56,415 bases of DNA, from positions 1-56,415 of the forward strand of contig NZ_JABJVX010000016.1 in the NCBI RefSeq assembly GCF_013155465.1, written 5' to 3'. The notes beneath the pieces are model-generated. The model was not told the origin of the DNA, did not search any database, and worked only from the letters and a program-made list of their open reading frames with translations. Source of the stretch: Alterinioella nitratireducens (GTDB taxonomy: Bacteria; Pseudomonadota; Alphaproteobacteria; Rhodobacterales; Rhodobacteraceae). Made by a program: the position numbers and the translations under genes. Each line of letters opens with the position of its first letter. Positions within the stretch are counted from its first letter, which is position 1. This document shows positions 8,509 through 17,600 of the stretch, piece by piece.

Positions 8509-9239
8509 GGTTGCCCCCCGGTCGCGGCCCTGAAATCAATCATCTCCGTGTCGCCCATGCGCACCGTGACCCGGCCCTCGGCGGCAAAGTCCCGGCAAGG
8601 CGTGATGCCGCCCGTCGCGACCCATTGGCCGTGCCGGGGATCGTCGCCATGACGCACGGCCAGGGCCAGGAAATCGGCCAGCAATTGCGCCGGGTCGGCC
8701 ACCAGCGCCTCATAGCCCGCGCGGGCCAGGTCGTGTCCGTCCACGGCCATGTAAAACCGCTCGCAGGACAGGGTATCGGGCAAGGCCCCCTCCTGGACCG
8801 GCCCCAGGATCAGCGCGCCTGCCGCGCAGCGATCGGCCACCAGCGCCCGCACGCCCGCCTCGACCAGATTGGCGATCGGCGAGGAGGGCAGTTCCAGCGC
8901 CACGCACCAGGCATCATAGCCGGAACCATCCGGCCCGATGCGCAGTGCGATCTCGACCTCGCCCTTCAGCTCGGCCAGGGCAAAGCCCGGCGCTATGGCG
9001 GGCCGGTGCAGGATCTCGGATGGCTGGAGAGGGCCGTAATAGAGCTCCTTGACGCCGAAAGCGGCCTTGCTGGTATGGTTGGTGCCGCCCAGTTTCCAGC
9101 CCGCCACCTCTGCACCGCCGAGGCTCGTGCGCGACAGGGCATAGGCCTCATCCAGTGTCTCGGGCACCGCCTCGGGGGTCAGGTGGACCGACCCTGTCGG
9201 ATGCAGGGCCTGCCGCGCATAGAGCAGAGCCGTTGCCAT
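8505..9239 (-). CDS. 2-keto-4-pentenoate hydratase/FAH-superfamily-like protein (244 aa)
   Basis: GWKLGGTNHTSKAAFGV near residue 48 resembles the GWKxGLT segment of MhpD-type hydratases, and LKGEVEIALRIG corresponds to their Glu-x-Glu metal-binding strand. WVATGGITPC near the end matches the family's (S/T)GxxTxP turn. Length is slightly short of MhpD (about 260). Known members add water to or remove it from 2-keto acids, or hydrolyse acylpyruvates. In this operon a 2-keto-3-deoxy sugar acid is a plausible substrate, which is inference. Its ATG at 9239 shares one base with the stop of the SIS gene (TGATG), and its end overlaps the phosphatase start, so the three are probably translated together. 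Confidence 0.6.
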   Translation of the reverse strand: MATALLYARQALHPTGSVHLTPEAVPETLDEAYALSRTSLGGAEVAGWKLGGTNHTSKAAFGVKELYYGPLQPSEILHRPAIAPGFALAELKGEVEIALRIGPDGSGYDAWCVALELPSSPIANLVEAGVRALVADRCAAGALILGPVQEGALPDTLSCERFYMAVDGHDLARAGYEALVADPAQLLADFLALAVRHGDDPRHGQWVATGGITPCRDFAAEGRVTVRMGDTEMIDFRAATGGQP

Positions 9240-9811
9240 CAGACCAGCGCCCGGGTCTCGTATTCGGCCTTGCCGATGATCAGGTCGATGGCCGAGGTCA
9301 GCCAGATCGCGTGCAGGTTCTCGACCACGTTATAGGCGTGGCTCGGCACCCAGAAATTCACGTCCCCGCGCGTCTTCAGCGGGTTGTCCTTATGGCGACC
9401 GGTAAAGGTGACCACCTTCAGCCCCATCTCGCGCGCCTTGTCGGCGGCATTGACCACCGAGGGCGAGCCGCCGCTGGTGCTGATCAGGACCACCGCGTCG
9501 CCGGGATCAGCATAATGTTCCACCGCCTTGGCGACCCAGTGATCATAGCCGAAATCATTGGCGAAACAGGTCATCAGGTTGGGGTCGTGAAAAGTGATCC
9601 CGCGCACGCCGCCCTGCTTGGTGAAATCCACCGCGCCATGTTCCGCGATCGAGGCGCTGGCACCATTGCCCGCGAACATCATCTTGGCACCCGCCGCGCG
9701 CACCCCGCGCGCCAGTTCGGCAAACTCGGCGATGGTGTCCTTGACCTGCTGGCTGATCAACAGCGCGCGGTATTGTTCGAAATAGGTGTCGAGAAATGCG
9801 TTGTGATCCAT
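9239..9811 (-). CDS. SIS-domain sugar-phosphate isomerase, GmhA-like (190 aa)
   Basis: The single SIS domain has the two phosphate-binding loops GNGASASIAEH (48-58) and STSGGSPS (111-118). Length and layout match phosphoheptose isomerase GmhA, though GmhA proper usually has GNGGSA in the first loop. Catalytic use would be an aldose/ketose phosphate isomerisation in the cytoplasm. ATG 9811 follows a good AAAGGA site. It sits between a Gfo/Idh dehydrogenase (40 bases upstream) and the hydratase-like gene (one-base overlap). No other ADP-heptose gene is present, so heptose synthesis is not supported; a pathway-specific isomerase is more likely. Confidence 0.8.
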   Translation of the reverse strand: MDHNAFLDTYFEQYRALLISQQVKDTIAEFAELARGVRAAGAKMMFAGNGASASIAEHGAVDFTKQGGVRGITFHDPNLMTCFANDFGYDHWVAKAVEHYADPGDAVVLISTSGGSPSVVNAADKAREMGLKVVTFTGRHKDNPLKTRGDVNFWVPSHAYNVVENLHAIWLTSAIDLIIGKAEYETRALV

Positions 9812-9851
9812 TGATCAAATCCTTTGTCTGACTGAAAGATCCGGCCCGCGC

Positions 9852-10892
9852 CTATTCGGCGGGTTCGGCGTTGAGCCGCGAATAGAGCCGCGGCGAGATA
9901 TGCCGCTCGGTGGCGTAGATCGCATCGACCAGCCGCATCACCCGAAGCGCGCCCTGCGAATCGCCATCGCCCCTGTTGGGCCGCCCCGAGCGGATCCAGG
10001 CGGCAAAGCCCTGCGCCTCGCGGTCCCAGCTTTCGTCGGTCTCGTAGGTCTGGCTGGTTTCCTCGCGCCAGGAGGCGGCGGGTGCCTCTGACCGGTTGCG
10101 TGCCACCACCAGTTGTTCGGCCCCATAGGTGTCCGAGCCGGTCTTGAGCCCGTTCAGCACCATGTAGCCGCGTTCCATGAATACCTCGAAGGCGAAGAGG
10201 TGACGCCACTGGATCATCGTCGAATGCAGGGACGCGGCGCAGCCGGTCTCGGAATTGCGCAGGTTGACGAAGACATTGTCCTCGATGCCGGGCAGGTTCC
10301 AGTAGAGATGCGAGGTCATCGCCTGGACCTCGTCGAAATCGCCGGCCAGGTGCAGGAACAGGTCCAGCATGTGAATGCCCTGGTCGATCAGGATGCCGCC
10401 GCCGGCCAGTTCCGGCTTGGCGCGCCAGGTGTCGAAATAGTTCTCGTCCACCGATTTGCCGTAGCGCCCGCGCATCCACAGGATGCGGCCGAATTCATTG
10501 CTGTCGACGGTCTCCTTCATCTTCACCGAGGCCCCGTGATGACGGTGGTTGAAGCCATACATCAGCACCTTGCCGGCCTTTGCCTCGACGGCGCGGATCT
10601 CCTCGACCCCGGCGGCGGTGAAGGCGGGCGGCTTTTCGCAGAAGACATGCTTGCCGGCCTTCAGGGCGGCGATGGTCATGTCCTTGTTCAGCGAATTGAT
10701 GCAGCAGATGAAGACGCCGTCGATCTCGGGATCGTTCAGGATGACCTCATGGGTCGGGACAGCCAGATCGGCGGGCGGTTCGTCGCCGGGAAAGCCGTAG
10801 ATCGCCGTGACCTCGCCCGCCTCGGTGCGCCGCAGCGCGTCATGGCGCGTCTGCCCCATCTTGCCATAGCCGATAATTCCGAATTTCAGCAT
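9852..10892 (-). CDS. Gfo/Idh/MocA-family NAD(P)-dependent sugar dehydrogenase (346 aa)
   Basis: ATG 10892 (MLKFGIIGYGKMGQTRH) is chosen because the dinucleotide fold starts there and GGAGA lies just upstream; the frame is open 24 codons further. GIIGYGKMG (5-13) is the nucleotide loop, CEKPPAF (85-91) the conserved EKP turn with the catalytic-region Lys, and GGGILIDQGIHMLDL (164-178) the GGGxxxDxGxH motif. Members oxidise or reduce sugar hydroxyls, often giving keto sugars or lactones. It is the first gene of a four-gene operon running to 7711 and is divergent from a 2-hydroxyacid dehydrogenase. A lactone product would match the lactonase-like gene at 13043, which is inference. Confidence 0.85.
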   Translation of the reverse strand: MLKFGIIGYGKMGQTRHDALRRTEAGEVTAIYGFPGDEPPADLAVPTHEVILNDPEIDGVFICCINSLNKDMTIAALKAGKHVFCEKPPAFTAAGVEEIRAVEAKAGKVLMYGFNHRHHGASVKMKETVDSNEFGRILWMRGRYGKSVDENYFDTWRAKPELAGGGILIDQGIHMLDLFLHLAGDFDEVQAMTSHLYWNLPGIEDNVFVNLRNSETGCAASLHSTMIQWRHLFAFEVFMERGYMVLNGLKTGSDTYGAEQLVVARNRSEAPAASWREETSQTYETDESWDREAQGFAAWIRSGRPNRGDGDSQGALRVMRLVDAIYATERHISPRLYSRLNAEPAE

Positions 10893-11170
10893 CAACAGGT
10901 CTCCACAGGAAAGGGATTGTTCAAACAGGGTCTCTATGGTTCGTAACTCGGCCCGAAACAACACCCTAAAGGGCAGTTCCGGTCAGTGGGCAGTGCTTTG
11001 CCTATCGCGTTTCAGGTTCTGACGGACACAGCGGATCGGGTTTCACGTTCGACCCCGATAGGGGTGAGGCAGAGAAAACCGATTCACCCCGGACCTGAAA
11101 CGATCTAGAAGCGGCAGGCCGGTCCGCGAGAGGCCGGTGCGACACACACCTGAAAACTCCGGGGGCCCCC
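10893..11170. promoter_or_regulatory. Divergent intergenic region (278 bases), promoters expected, none assigned
   Basis: The gap separates the Gfo/Idh gene (minus) from the 2-hydroxyacid dehydrogenase gene (plus) and should hold their two promoters. I see no convincing -35/-10 pair, no extended inverted repeat and no terminator. A GGGGGCCCCC palindrome lies directly before the ATG at 11171 in place of a clear ribosome-binding site. Confidence 0.3.
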
Positions 11171-12103
11171 ATGTCCGCAGCGCGCGTTCTTGTCAGCAAC
11201 ATCATGATGCTCAACGAAAAGGAGCGTTTCGATACCGAGATTCGTGCCCTGGGCCATGAGCCGGTCTGGGTCGCGGTCGATCAGTTTCTGGACGAGGCGC
11301 GCTGCCTCGAGCTTGTCGGCGAGATCGACGGCTGGCTGGCGGGCGATGACCGGATCACCCGCCCGGTGCTGCAGGCGGCGTTGCCGCGGCTGAAGGTGAT
11401 CGCGAAATGGGGCACCGGCACCGACAGTATCGACAAGGCGGCCGCCGCCGATCTGGGCGTGCCGGTGCTGAACTCGCCTGGGGCCTTCGCCGATGCGGTG
11501 GCCGAATGCGCGCTTGGCATGATCTTGATGCTGCGCCGCCATCTGGGTTCCATCGACCGGGCGATCCGGGCCGGCGGCTGGCCGAAACCGCAGGGCCAGG
11601 AACTGCGCGGCGCGACGCTTGGCCTGATCGGGCATGGCGCCATCGGCAGCCGCATCGGCGATTTTGCCCGCGCCCTCGGCCTGCAGGTGATTTTTCATGA
11701 CCCCTTTGTCGCGGGCTCGATCGACCCGCTCGATCTGGCCGAACAGGCCGATATCACCTGTCTGGCCTGTGCGCTGACGCCGGAAAACACCCATCTGGTC
11801 AATGCCGCGTTTCTGGCTCGGATGCCCGCGCATGCGCTGTTGATCAATGTCGCGCGCGGCCCGGTGGTCGACGAGGCCGCCCTGATCACCGCATTGCAGG
11901 AGGGCCGGATCGCGGGCGCGGGCTTGGATGTGTTCGAGACCGAGCCGTTGGCGGCGGACAATCTGCTGAAAACGATGGAGCAGGTCGTGTTGGGCAGTCA
12001 CAACGCCAATAATGGCCTGCGCGCGGTTGAGGCGGTGCATGCCAATACGTTGAAGAACCTGGTCAGCGTGCTTGGTCGGGGCTCCGGCGCGCAAGCTCCT
12101 TGA
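11171..12103 (+). CDS. D-isomer-specific 2-hydroxyacid dehydrogenase (310 aa)
   Basis: The Rossmann loop GLIGHGAIGSRIG (151-163) and the catalytic set Arg229 in NVARGPVVDE, the Glu region in GLDVFETEP (251-259) and His277 in SHNAN are all present, so the enzyme should be active. It interconverts a 2-keto acid and a D-2-hydroxy acid with NAD(P)H. Length and KWGTGTDSID are like phosphoglycerate dehydrogenase without its regulatory domain. It stands alone on the plus strand between two minus-strand groups of sugar genes. Its 3' end overlaps the convergent sulfotransferase gene by 41 bases. I infer a role in the same sugar-acid route as its neighbours rather than serine synthesis. Confidence 0.85.
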   Translation: MSAARVLVSNIMMLNEKERFDTEIRALGHEPVWVAVDQFLDEARCLELVGEIDGWLAGDDRITRPVLQAALPRLKVIAKWGTGTDSIDKAAAADLGVPVLNSPGAFADAVAECALGMILMLRRHLGSIDRAIRAGGWPKPQGQELRGATLGLIGHGAIGSRIGDFARALGLQVIFHDPFVAGSIDPLDLAEQADITCLACALTPENTHLVNAAFLARMPAHALLINVARGPVVDEAALITALQEGRIAGAGLDVFETEPLAADNLLKTMEQVVLGSHNANNGLRAVEAVHANTLKNLVSVLGRGSGAQAP

Positions 12104-13034
12104 TCAGGTGCCGGAACACGGGATCGGCGACCTTCGGGCGAACCTTCGAGCGCGGTTTGCGGTGCCAGCTACTGAACACGACCTCCAGGGGTGCCCGTCC
12201 CCGCCCCCCCTGGACGCGCAGGTAATCGGCATAGGCGCAGAGGACCCGGAAGGCCTCGACATCCGGCACTGCGCCGGTATCGAGCGGGGCTAGCTTGCGG
12301 ATCACGGGGTCTCCTAGCGCCGCGTCGAGATGCGCCAGATCCGCCCCGGACACGCCGAGCCGGCGACACAGGTCGGGCAGGTCGGTCTCCAGCCGCTCAT
12401 AGCTGTGGTGCAGGGTGCCAGGCAGCCCCGACAGGACCTGCTGATAGAACAGGTCATTGACCAGAAGTCGCAGCAACATGGTCAGCATGGTATCGAAATT
12501 CAGGGTATCGCCGGCCTTGCCCTTCTCGGCCTCCGGGTTCTTCTCCAGCATGGTCTTGTTGTGGGGGCCGATGACCCTGACGAAGGCCGAGGCGTCGGAT
12601 CCGGTCTTGTTCTTCCGGTTCAGCGCGTTCCAGTTTCCCCTGAGCAGGGTGGACATGCAGATATCGAAATAGTTGCGGGTCAGGTGGATGAAGGTCAGCC
12701 CGTTTTCCTGCGCCCTGCGCGCCGCCTTTTGCAGCAGGACAAGATCGTCCTGCTGCAGCGGGTTTTGCGGATGCAGGATGAATTTCGACCCGATCAGGGG
12801 CGCACCGGCCCCAAGTGCGGCCAGGCTTTCCAGGAAATCCGGACGGTCCGGATCGAGATGCAGATGCGTGTCGGTTGCCAGTTGAGGCATCTGCCACTTG
12901 ACCTCGCAATCGGCATGAACACCCGGCAATTCCCCCAGGGAGGTGATCAGATGCGTGGACCCGCATCTGACATTCGACATGAAGAGAAAGGACCGGGTCA
13001 TGGGCGGGGTGCTTTCATGCTGCGCGAGGGACAT
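12063..13034 (-). CDS. Sulfotransferase-like protein (323 aa)
   Basis: FLFMSNVRCGSTHLITSL near residues 14-31 has the strand-loop-helix pattern of the 5'-phosphosulfate-binding loop of PAPS sulfotransferases (RxGST). FIHLTRNYFDICMSTLLRG further on fits the 3'-phosphate-binding segment (R-N/D-x(3)-S). ATG 13034 was chosen because it has TTGAGG at proper spacing and lies 8 bases after the lactonase-like stop; ATG 13001 is a weaker alternative. The enzyme would move sulfate from PAPS to a hydroxyl on a sugar. It ends a three-gene minus-strand set that starts with the CMP-sugar synthetase. Divergence from named families leaves the acceptor unknown. Confidence 0.65.
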   Translation of the reverse strand: MSLAQHESTPPMTRSFLFMSNVRCGSTHLITSLGELPGVHADCEVKWQMPQLATDTHLHLDPDRPDFLESLAALGAGAPLIGSKFILHPQNPLQQDDLVLLQKAARRAQENGLTFIHLTRNYFDICMSTLLRGNWNALNRKNKTGSDASAFVRVIGPHNKTMLEKNPEAEKGKAGDTLNFDTMLTMLLRLLVNDLFYQQVLSGLPGTLHHSYERLETDLPDLCRRLGVSGADLAHLDAALGDPVIRKLAPLDTGAVPDVEAFRVLCAYADYLRVQGGRGRAPLEVVFSSWHRKPRSKVRPKVADPVFRHLIKELARRSPDQAR

Positions 13035-13042
13035 GGCGGGCC

Positions 13043-13738
13043 TCAAGCTGCGGGACATTGGACGGTGAAGACTACCACGCGGGGCATCTGGCGCAGAAGC
13101 GCTGCGGGGGTCTCGATCGGCGCGGTATCGGGCGCAAGTGCGGCGGCCAGTGCCCGGCGCTTGGCGGCACCGGCGATGATCAGCGTCACCAGATCGGCCT
13201 GCATCAGGGCGCGCGGCCCGAGCGTCAGGCGCGGATGGGCATGGGGCGCGGTTTCCGGCACGGCAAAGGCGACCCCCTCCCGGTCCAGCACCTCCGCGCG
13301 GTGCGGAAACAGAGAGGCGATATGGCCGTCCTCACCGATCCCCAGGAACCCCGCGGCCACCGGCCAGGTCAGGCGCTGCAACCGGGCCTGCCAATGCGCC
13401 AGGGCGGGGCCGGTGTCCGAGGAGGAGCCGATGCCGTGATAGGTCAGGGCGGTGCCGGCGGCGGCAAAGGCCGCGCGCACCATGTTTTCGGTCGAATCAG
13501 GGTGGTCGGCGGGCACGCAGCGTTCATCGCTGGCGAAGACGTCGATCCGGTCCCAGGGCAGCTCTGCCGCCGCCACCCGCTCCAGCACCGCGCGCGGCGT
13601 GCGCCCGCCCGAGACCATGAAACTGACACGGCCCGCGCCGGCCTTGCAGGCTGCCGCCAGACGGCCCGCCAGCAGATTGGCGCAGGCCGCGATACCCGCC
13701 TCGGGGTCGGCGACGGGATGCCGCTCAACCATGGACAT
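13043..13738 (-). CDS. 6-phosphogluconolactonase-family protein (231 aa)
   Basis: Three signatures of the 6-phosphogluconolactonase/glucosamine-6-phosphate isomerase fold are present: SGGRTP (43-48), SDERCVPADHPDSTENM (70-86) and GIGEDGHIASLFP (133-145). Length is normal for Pgl. The housekeeping reaction is hydrolysis of a 6-phospho-lactone. On this plasmid no zwf or edd is nearby. Instead it overlaps a CMP-sugar synthetase gene by 14 bases and precedes a sulfotransferase gene by 8. I infer that it opens a sugar-lactone phosphate in a pathway-specific step. It could also be a plain extra copy of pgl. Confidence 0.82.
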   Translation of the reverse strand: MSMVERHPVADPEAGIAACANLLAGRLAAACKAGAGRVSFMVSGGRTPRAVLERVAAAELPWDRIDVFASDERCVPADHPDSTENMVRAAFAAAGTALTYHGIGSSSDTGPALAHWQARLQRLTWPVAAGFLGIGEDGHIASLFPHRAEVLDREGVAFAVPETAPHAHPRLTLGPRALMQADLVTLIIAGAAKRRALAAALAPDTAPIETPAALLRQMPRVVVFTVQCPAA

Positions 13739-14390
13739 GGGCGTAGAGCGCCTGCGCCAGGTCCAGATCCTCCTGCGTCTTGATCACGTGGCCGGCCATG
13801 CGCCCGACCGGGACATAGCCGATCCGCCCGCTATAGGTGGCGCAGCGCCCCTCGGCGAGTGCCTCGAGGAAGGTGCTTCGCCGCCAGGCGGTGATCGCCC
13901 AGACGATGCGCTGGATCGGCGTCAGGTCCTGGCTGTTGGTCTTCTCGTCGAAGGTGAAGTTGACCGGCGATCCCCGGTAGAGGCATTCCAGATTCTCCTC
14001 GACCACGCTCATCAGCCCATCATGCGCGTCCTGCCCCAGAACCTCCAGGAAACGGCTCATATCGGGCACCGACAGAAGCGGCGCGATGGAATGGACCTGG
14101 ACCACGAACTCGCAGTCGTGGTTTTCCAGGAACTCGGCCACGAAATCCTCGCTGGTCGCCGCATTGTCGCCGAGCGCCTCGGGGCGCTGGTGGAAGTGGA
14201 CGCCCTCGGCCTCGGCGATCTCGCCGAAGGCGGGATGTTCGGAATTGACCCAGATCTCGTCGAAGAGCCCCGCCGCCTTGCATTTGCGGATCGCCTGGGT
14301 GATCAGCGGCACCCCGTCGATCGGGGCCAGGTTCTTCTTCGGCAGCCGCTGGCTTCCCATCCGGGCGGGGATCATCGCGATCATGGTCAT
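13725..14390 (-). CDS. CMP-sugar synthetase, NeuA/cytidylyltransferase family (221 aa)
   Basis: IPARMGSQRLPKKNL (7-21) is the CTP-binding signature of CMP-sugar synthetases, and the following GVPLITQAI and EIWVNSEHPAFGEIAE segments fit NeuA/PseF-type enzymes. HSIAPLL replaces the QPTSPL turn of classic sialate synthetases, so the substrate may differ. These enzymes activate 2-keto-3-deoxy sugar acids at the anomeric carbon. ATG 14390 has AGGAG six bases upstream. No NeuB or KdsA-type condensing enzyme is visible in the window, which makes the source of its sugar acid an open question. It heads the set 14390 to 12063 and is divergent from the two large transferases at 14627-21792. Confidence 0.82.
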   Translation of the reverse strand: MTMIAMIPARMGSQRLPKKNLAPIDGVPLITQAIRKCKAAGLFDEIWVNSEHPAFGEIAEAEGVHFHQRPEALGDNAATSEDFVAEFLENHDCEFVVQVHSIAPLLSVPDMSRFLEVLGQDAHDGLMSVVEENLECLYRGSPVNFTFDEKTNSQDLTPIQRIVWAITAWRRSTFLEALAEGRCATYSGRIGYVPVGRMAGHVIKTQEDLDLAQALYAHVHG

Positions 14391-14626
14391 GCGTCACTCC
14401 TGTCTTGGCATCGCCGGGCGACCATAGGGACGAAATGGCGAGGCCTCAATGTGCCCTGAACCGGGCGGCCCAACTTGACAAGGCCGGGGAGCTTGACCAA
14501 ACACAAGGTCACGTCCCCGCCACCGCTGCAGCGCAGCTAAACCGCTTTTATTTGATTTATTTGCTTGCGGGCGAGGGTCCCCCCGTGACCGCCGCCCCCC
14601 GAGACCACGCCGGACAGGACCGTCAC

Positions 14627-17600
14627 ATGTCATCTTCGCCGCGCATTGCCGTGTTCACGACCAACCCCAAGGGCATCTATTCCGGCGGGCGCTACCTGTC
14701 GATGATGCTGGCCCATGCGCTTGGCATGGCCGGTGCCGAGGTGACCTATATCACCAACAACCTGCCGGTCTTCGACACCGATTTCGCGGCGTTCCAGGAC
14801 CAGGCCCCGATCCACAAGATTGTCGATCCGAAATTCGGTATCGCGGGGCTGCGCCCGGCAGACTGGGTGGTGGTGATCCCGACCGGCAGTTTCGAAGACC
14901 GTTTCTACGACGCGGCAATGCGCGCGGCGCGGACCTGGCATGCCCGCCTCGCGCTGCTCAGTTTTGAGACGCCTAACTGGTTCAGCGCCGTCTCGCCCTT
15001 TCCGCGCTCGCCCCTGCCCTCGGAAAGCTGGCGCCAGGCCATTTCCGAAGGCGGGCTTGTGGTCACCATCGCCGAGGAGGGCGTGGGCTTCGCGCGGCGC
15101 TATTTCGGCGAGGATCGCGACAGCGCGCCCTTGCGCTTCACCCATTGGCACCCGCCGATCAACGACCTGGCTGCGGCCGGGGTGAGCGTCCCCGAGGAGC
15201 GGCCCCGCCGCATCCTGGCCTTCACCCGCACCGAGGATCCGCACAAGGGCGCGGCGGACCTGTTGCGGCTGCCGGCCAAAACCTTCGAGAACCACACCCT
15301 GTCGCTGATCTTCGGACGCGGCGAGAGCCCCGATTACGTGGCCGCGCTCCGGCGTCATTTCGGAGGCGTTGCGGGCTTTGCCATCGAAAGCCACAGCCAG
15401 ATCAGTGATGTCGAGAAATTCGCCCTGCTGGCGCAATCCCGGCTGCTTCTGTTCCCGTCCTATTTCGAGGGCTATGGCTACCCGCCGGTGGAAGCGGCCT
15501 GGATGGGCGTGCCGACGGTGGCCTATGACCTGCCGGTGCTGCGCGAGACCGTGGGCGATGCCGCGACTTACGTGCCCCCCGGCGATGTCGCGGGCTTTGC
15601 CGCCGCGATCCGGAAAAGCCTAGCCGAGGAGCCGCCGGGCCCGCATATCCGGGCGCGGATGAATGTGGTGCCGGATGTGAAGACCGCCGGGCGGAAATTG
15701 CTGAACAGCCTCATCGCCGCCACCAATGCGGTCCATACGCTGGCCGGCGTACCGCGACCGGTGCCGCTGCCCGCCAACCGGGCGGCGCTGGCCGATCCGG
15801 CGCTGTCCGGGCTGGTCGCGGGCTATGGCTCGGACCAGGTGCAGGTCCATGGCGTCCGGGCCGAGACCGACGGGCAGACCTTGCGGATCACGGGCCGGGC
15901 GCATGGGGCGACCTCGAACGCGCGGCTGCGCTTCCGCATGAGCGGCGCCCTGATCCCCGATATCCGCCTTGCCGACCGGCCGGATGGCGCGCAGGGCTTC
16001 GAGACCGTGGGCCGCATCCAGGCCTGGCGCGCGCCGGGGCCCGAGGAGACCTGCAATATCCACTGGCTCAAGCACAACGGCGCGCTGGCCCCCATCGGTC
16101 GCGTGGCGGTGCGCGCGAGCCCCGAGATCTACATGACGGCCGGGCTCGTCCAGAAGCATATGCGCAGCCATGCGCTCCGCGCCGGGCCGGAGGCGGTGAT
16201 CGTGGCCGAAACCGGGGCGCTGCTTGGCGAAGGGTCCCTGTCGCTGGCCATCTCCACGCTCTGCGACCGCCTGGCCAGCCGCTGCATCCGCAGCCGCCTG
16301 TGCCTGGTCGGCCCTGCCCCGCGAAAGACCGATGCGGTGGAGTTTGACCTGGCCCCCTTGGCCGACCATGTCGAAATCACCGATGCCGAAGGCGCGGGCG
16401 GGGCGCTCATGGCCTGCCTGGAGGCCGGCAGCGCCGGGTTTTCCGTCCTGCCGCCCGAGGCCCTGTCTCCCCACCTGTCGCAGGCTCCGGTCGCGCGGAT
16501 CTCGACCGGGTCCGAAACCGGGCCGATCCATGTCTTCGGACCGGAGGGGGTCGGCCCCGCTGATTCGGTCGCGATCCCCGATCCGCACCTGGCCCGCCGC
16601 GCCCTGCTGGCCCGCAAGGACGGCCCGGTGATTATCCTGGGGGCCGAGACCCCGCAGCAGGCCCTTCCCGAGGCGGTTCTGGAGATCCTGGCCCGGGTCG
16701 CGGCCACCCGGGGCGGGGTGCAGGTCATCCTGCCGCGCCGTCTCTGCGCTTTCGACGGCGCCGACCCCGTTCCCTTCGGCCTGGCCGGGTGGGTCGAGGT
16801 GCTGGAGGAGGCCCGCCTGTCCGAACTGTGCCTGTCCGGCTCCCGGATCGCCGGGCTGATGATCGGCTCCGATCCCTTCACCGCCGGTTTCGTGACCCAG
16901 ATCGGCGGCACCGCGCCCGTGACCTGGACCCCAAAGGCCGAGGCCGCGCCCCTGGTGGCCGCGCTGACAGAGGCGTTGGCCCCGCCGCCCGCGGATCGGG
17001 ACACGGCGCTGGACGGGTTGCTCGACCGGGTCCTGCCCGAGGCCGATCCGGTCGGGCTGCCCGCGCTGGCCCCGATCTGGTCCGGAACCTTCGCGGCCAG
17101 ACCCCCCGAGAGCCCGGACACCGGGGTGGTGCTGGACCCTGCCGGCGTGCTGTCCTTCTCGACCCCCGATATCGGCCATCACGCGGCGCTGATTGACGGT
17201 TGGGCGCAGTCCACGACCGAAGGGGCTTGGATGTCGGGGGCGCTCAGCACGCTCGGCTTTGACTGGGTGCCCGATGGATCCGGGGAGGACAGCGCGCTGC
17301 AGCTGGAGCTACTGATCCGCACCGGACCGGGTGCCAAGGCGGGACGCCTCCTGGCCGTCAATCTCAACGGGGTGGAGCTTGGCCGGGTCACTCAACAAGC
17401 GAAGCCGGGGGTGCAGAAACATGTCCTGCCGGTGCCTGCGGGCCTGCTGTCCGGCGACGAACCGCAATACCTGCTGCTGGCGCGGATGCCCGCCAAGCCT
17501 GCTGACGACATGGTCGCGGATATGGCGCTGGTCTCGCTTGGCCTGACCCCGCCGGCCATGGAAGGCCCCGACTGGGCCGAGTTCGCGCGGCAGGCGGACC

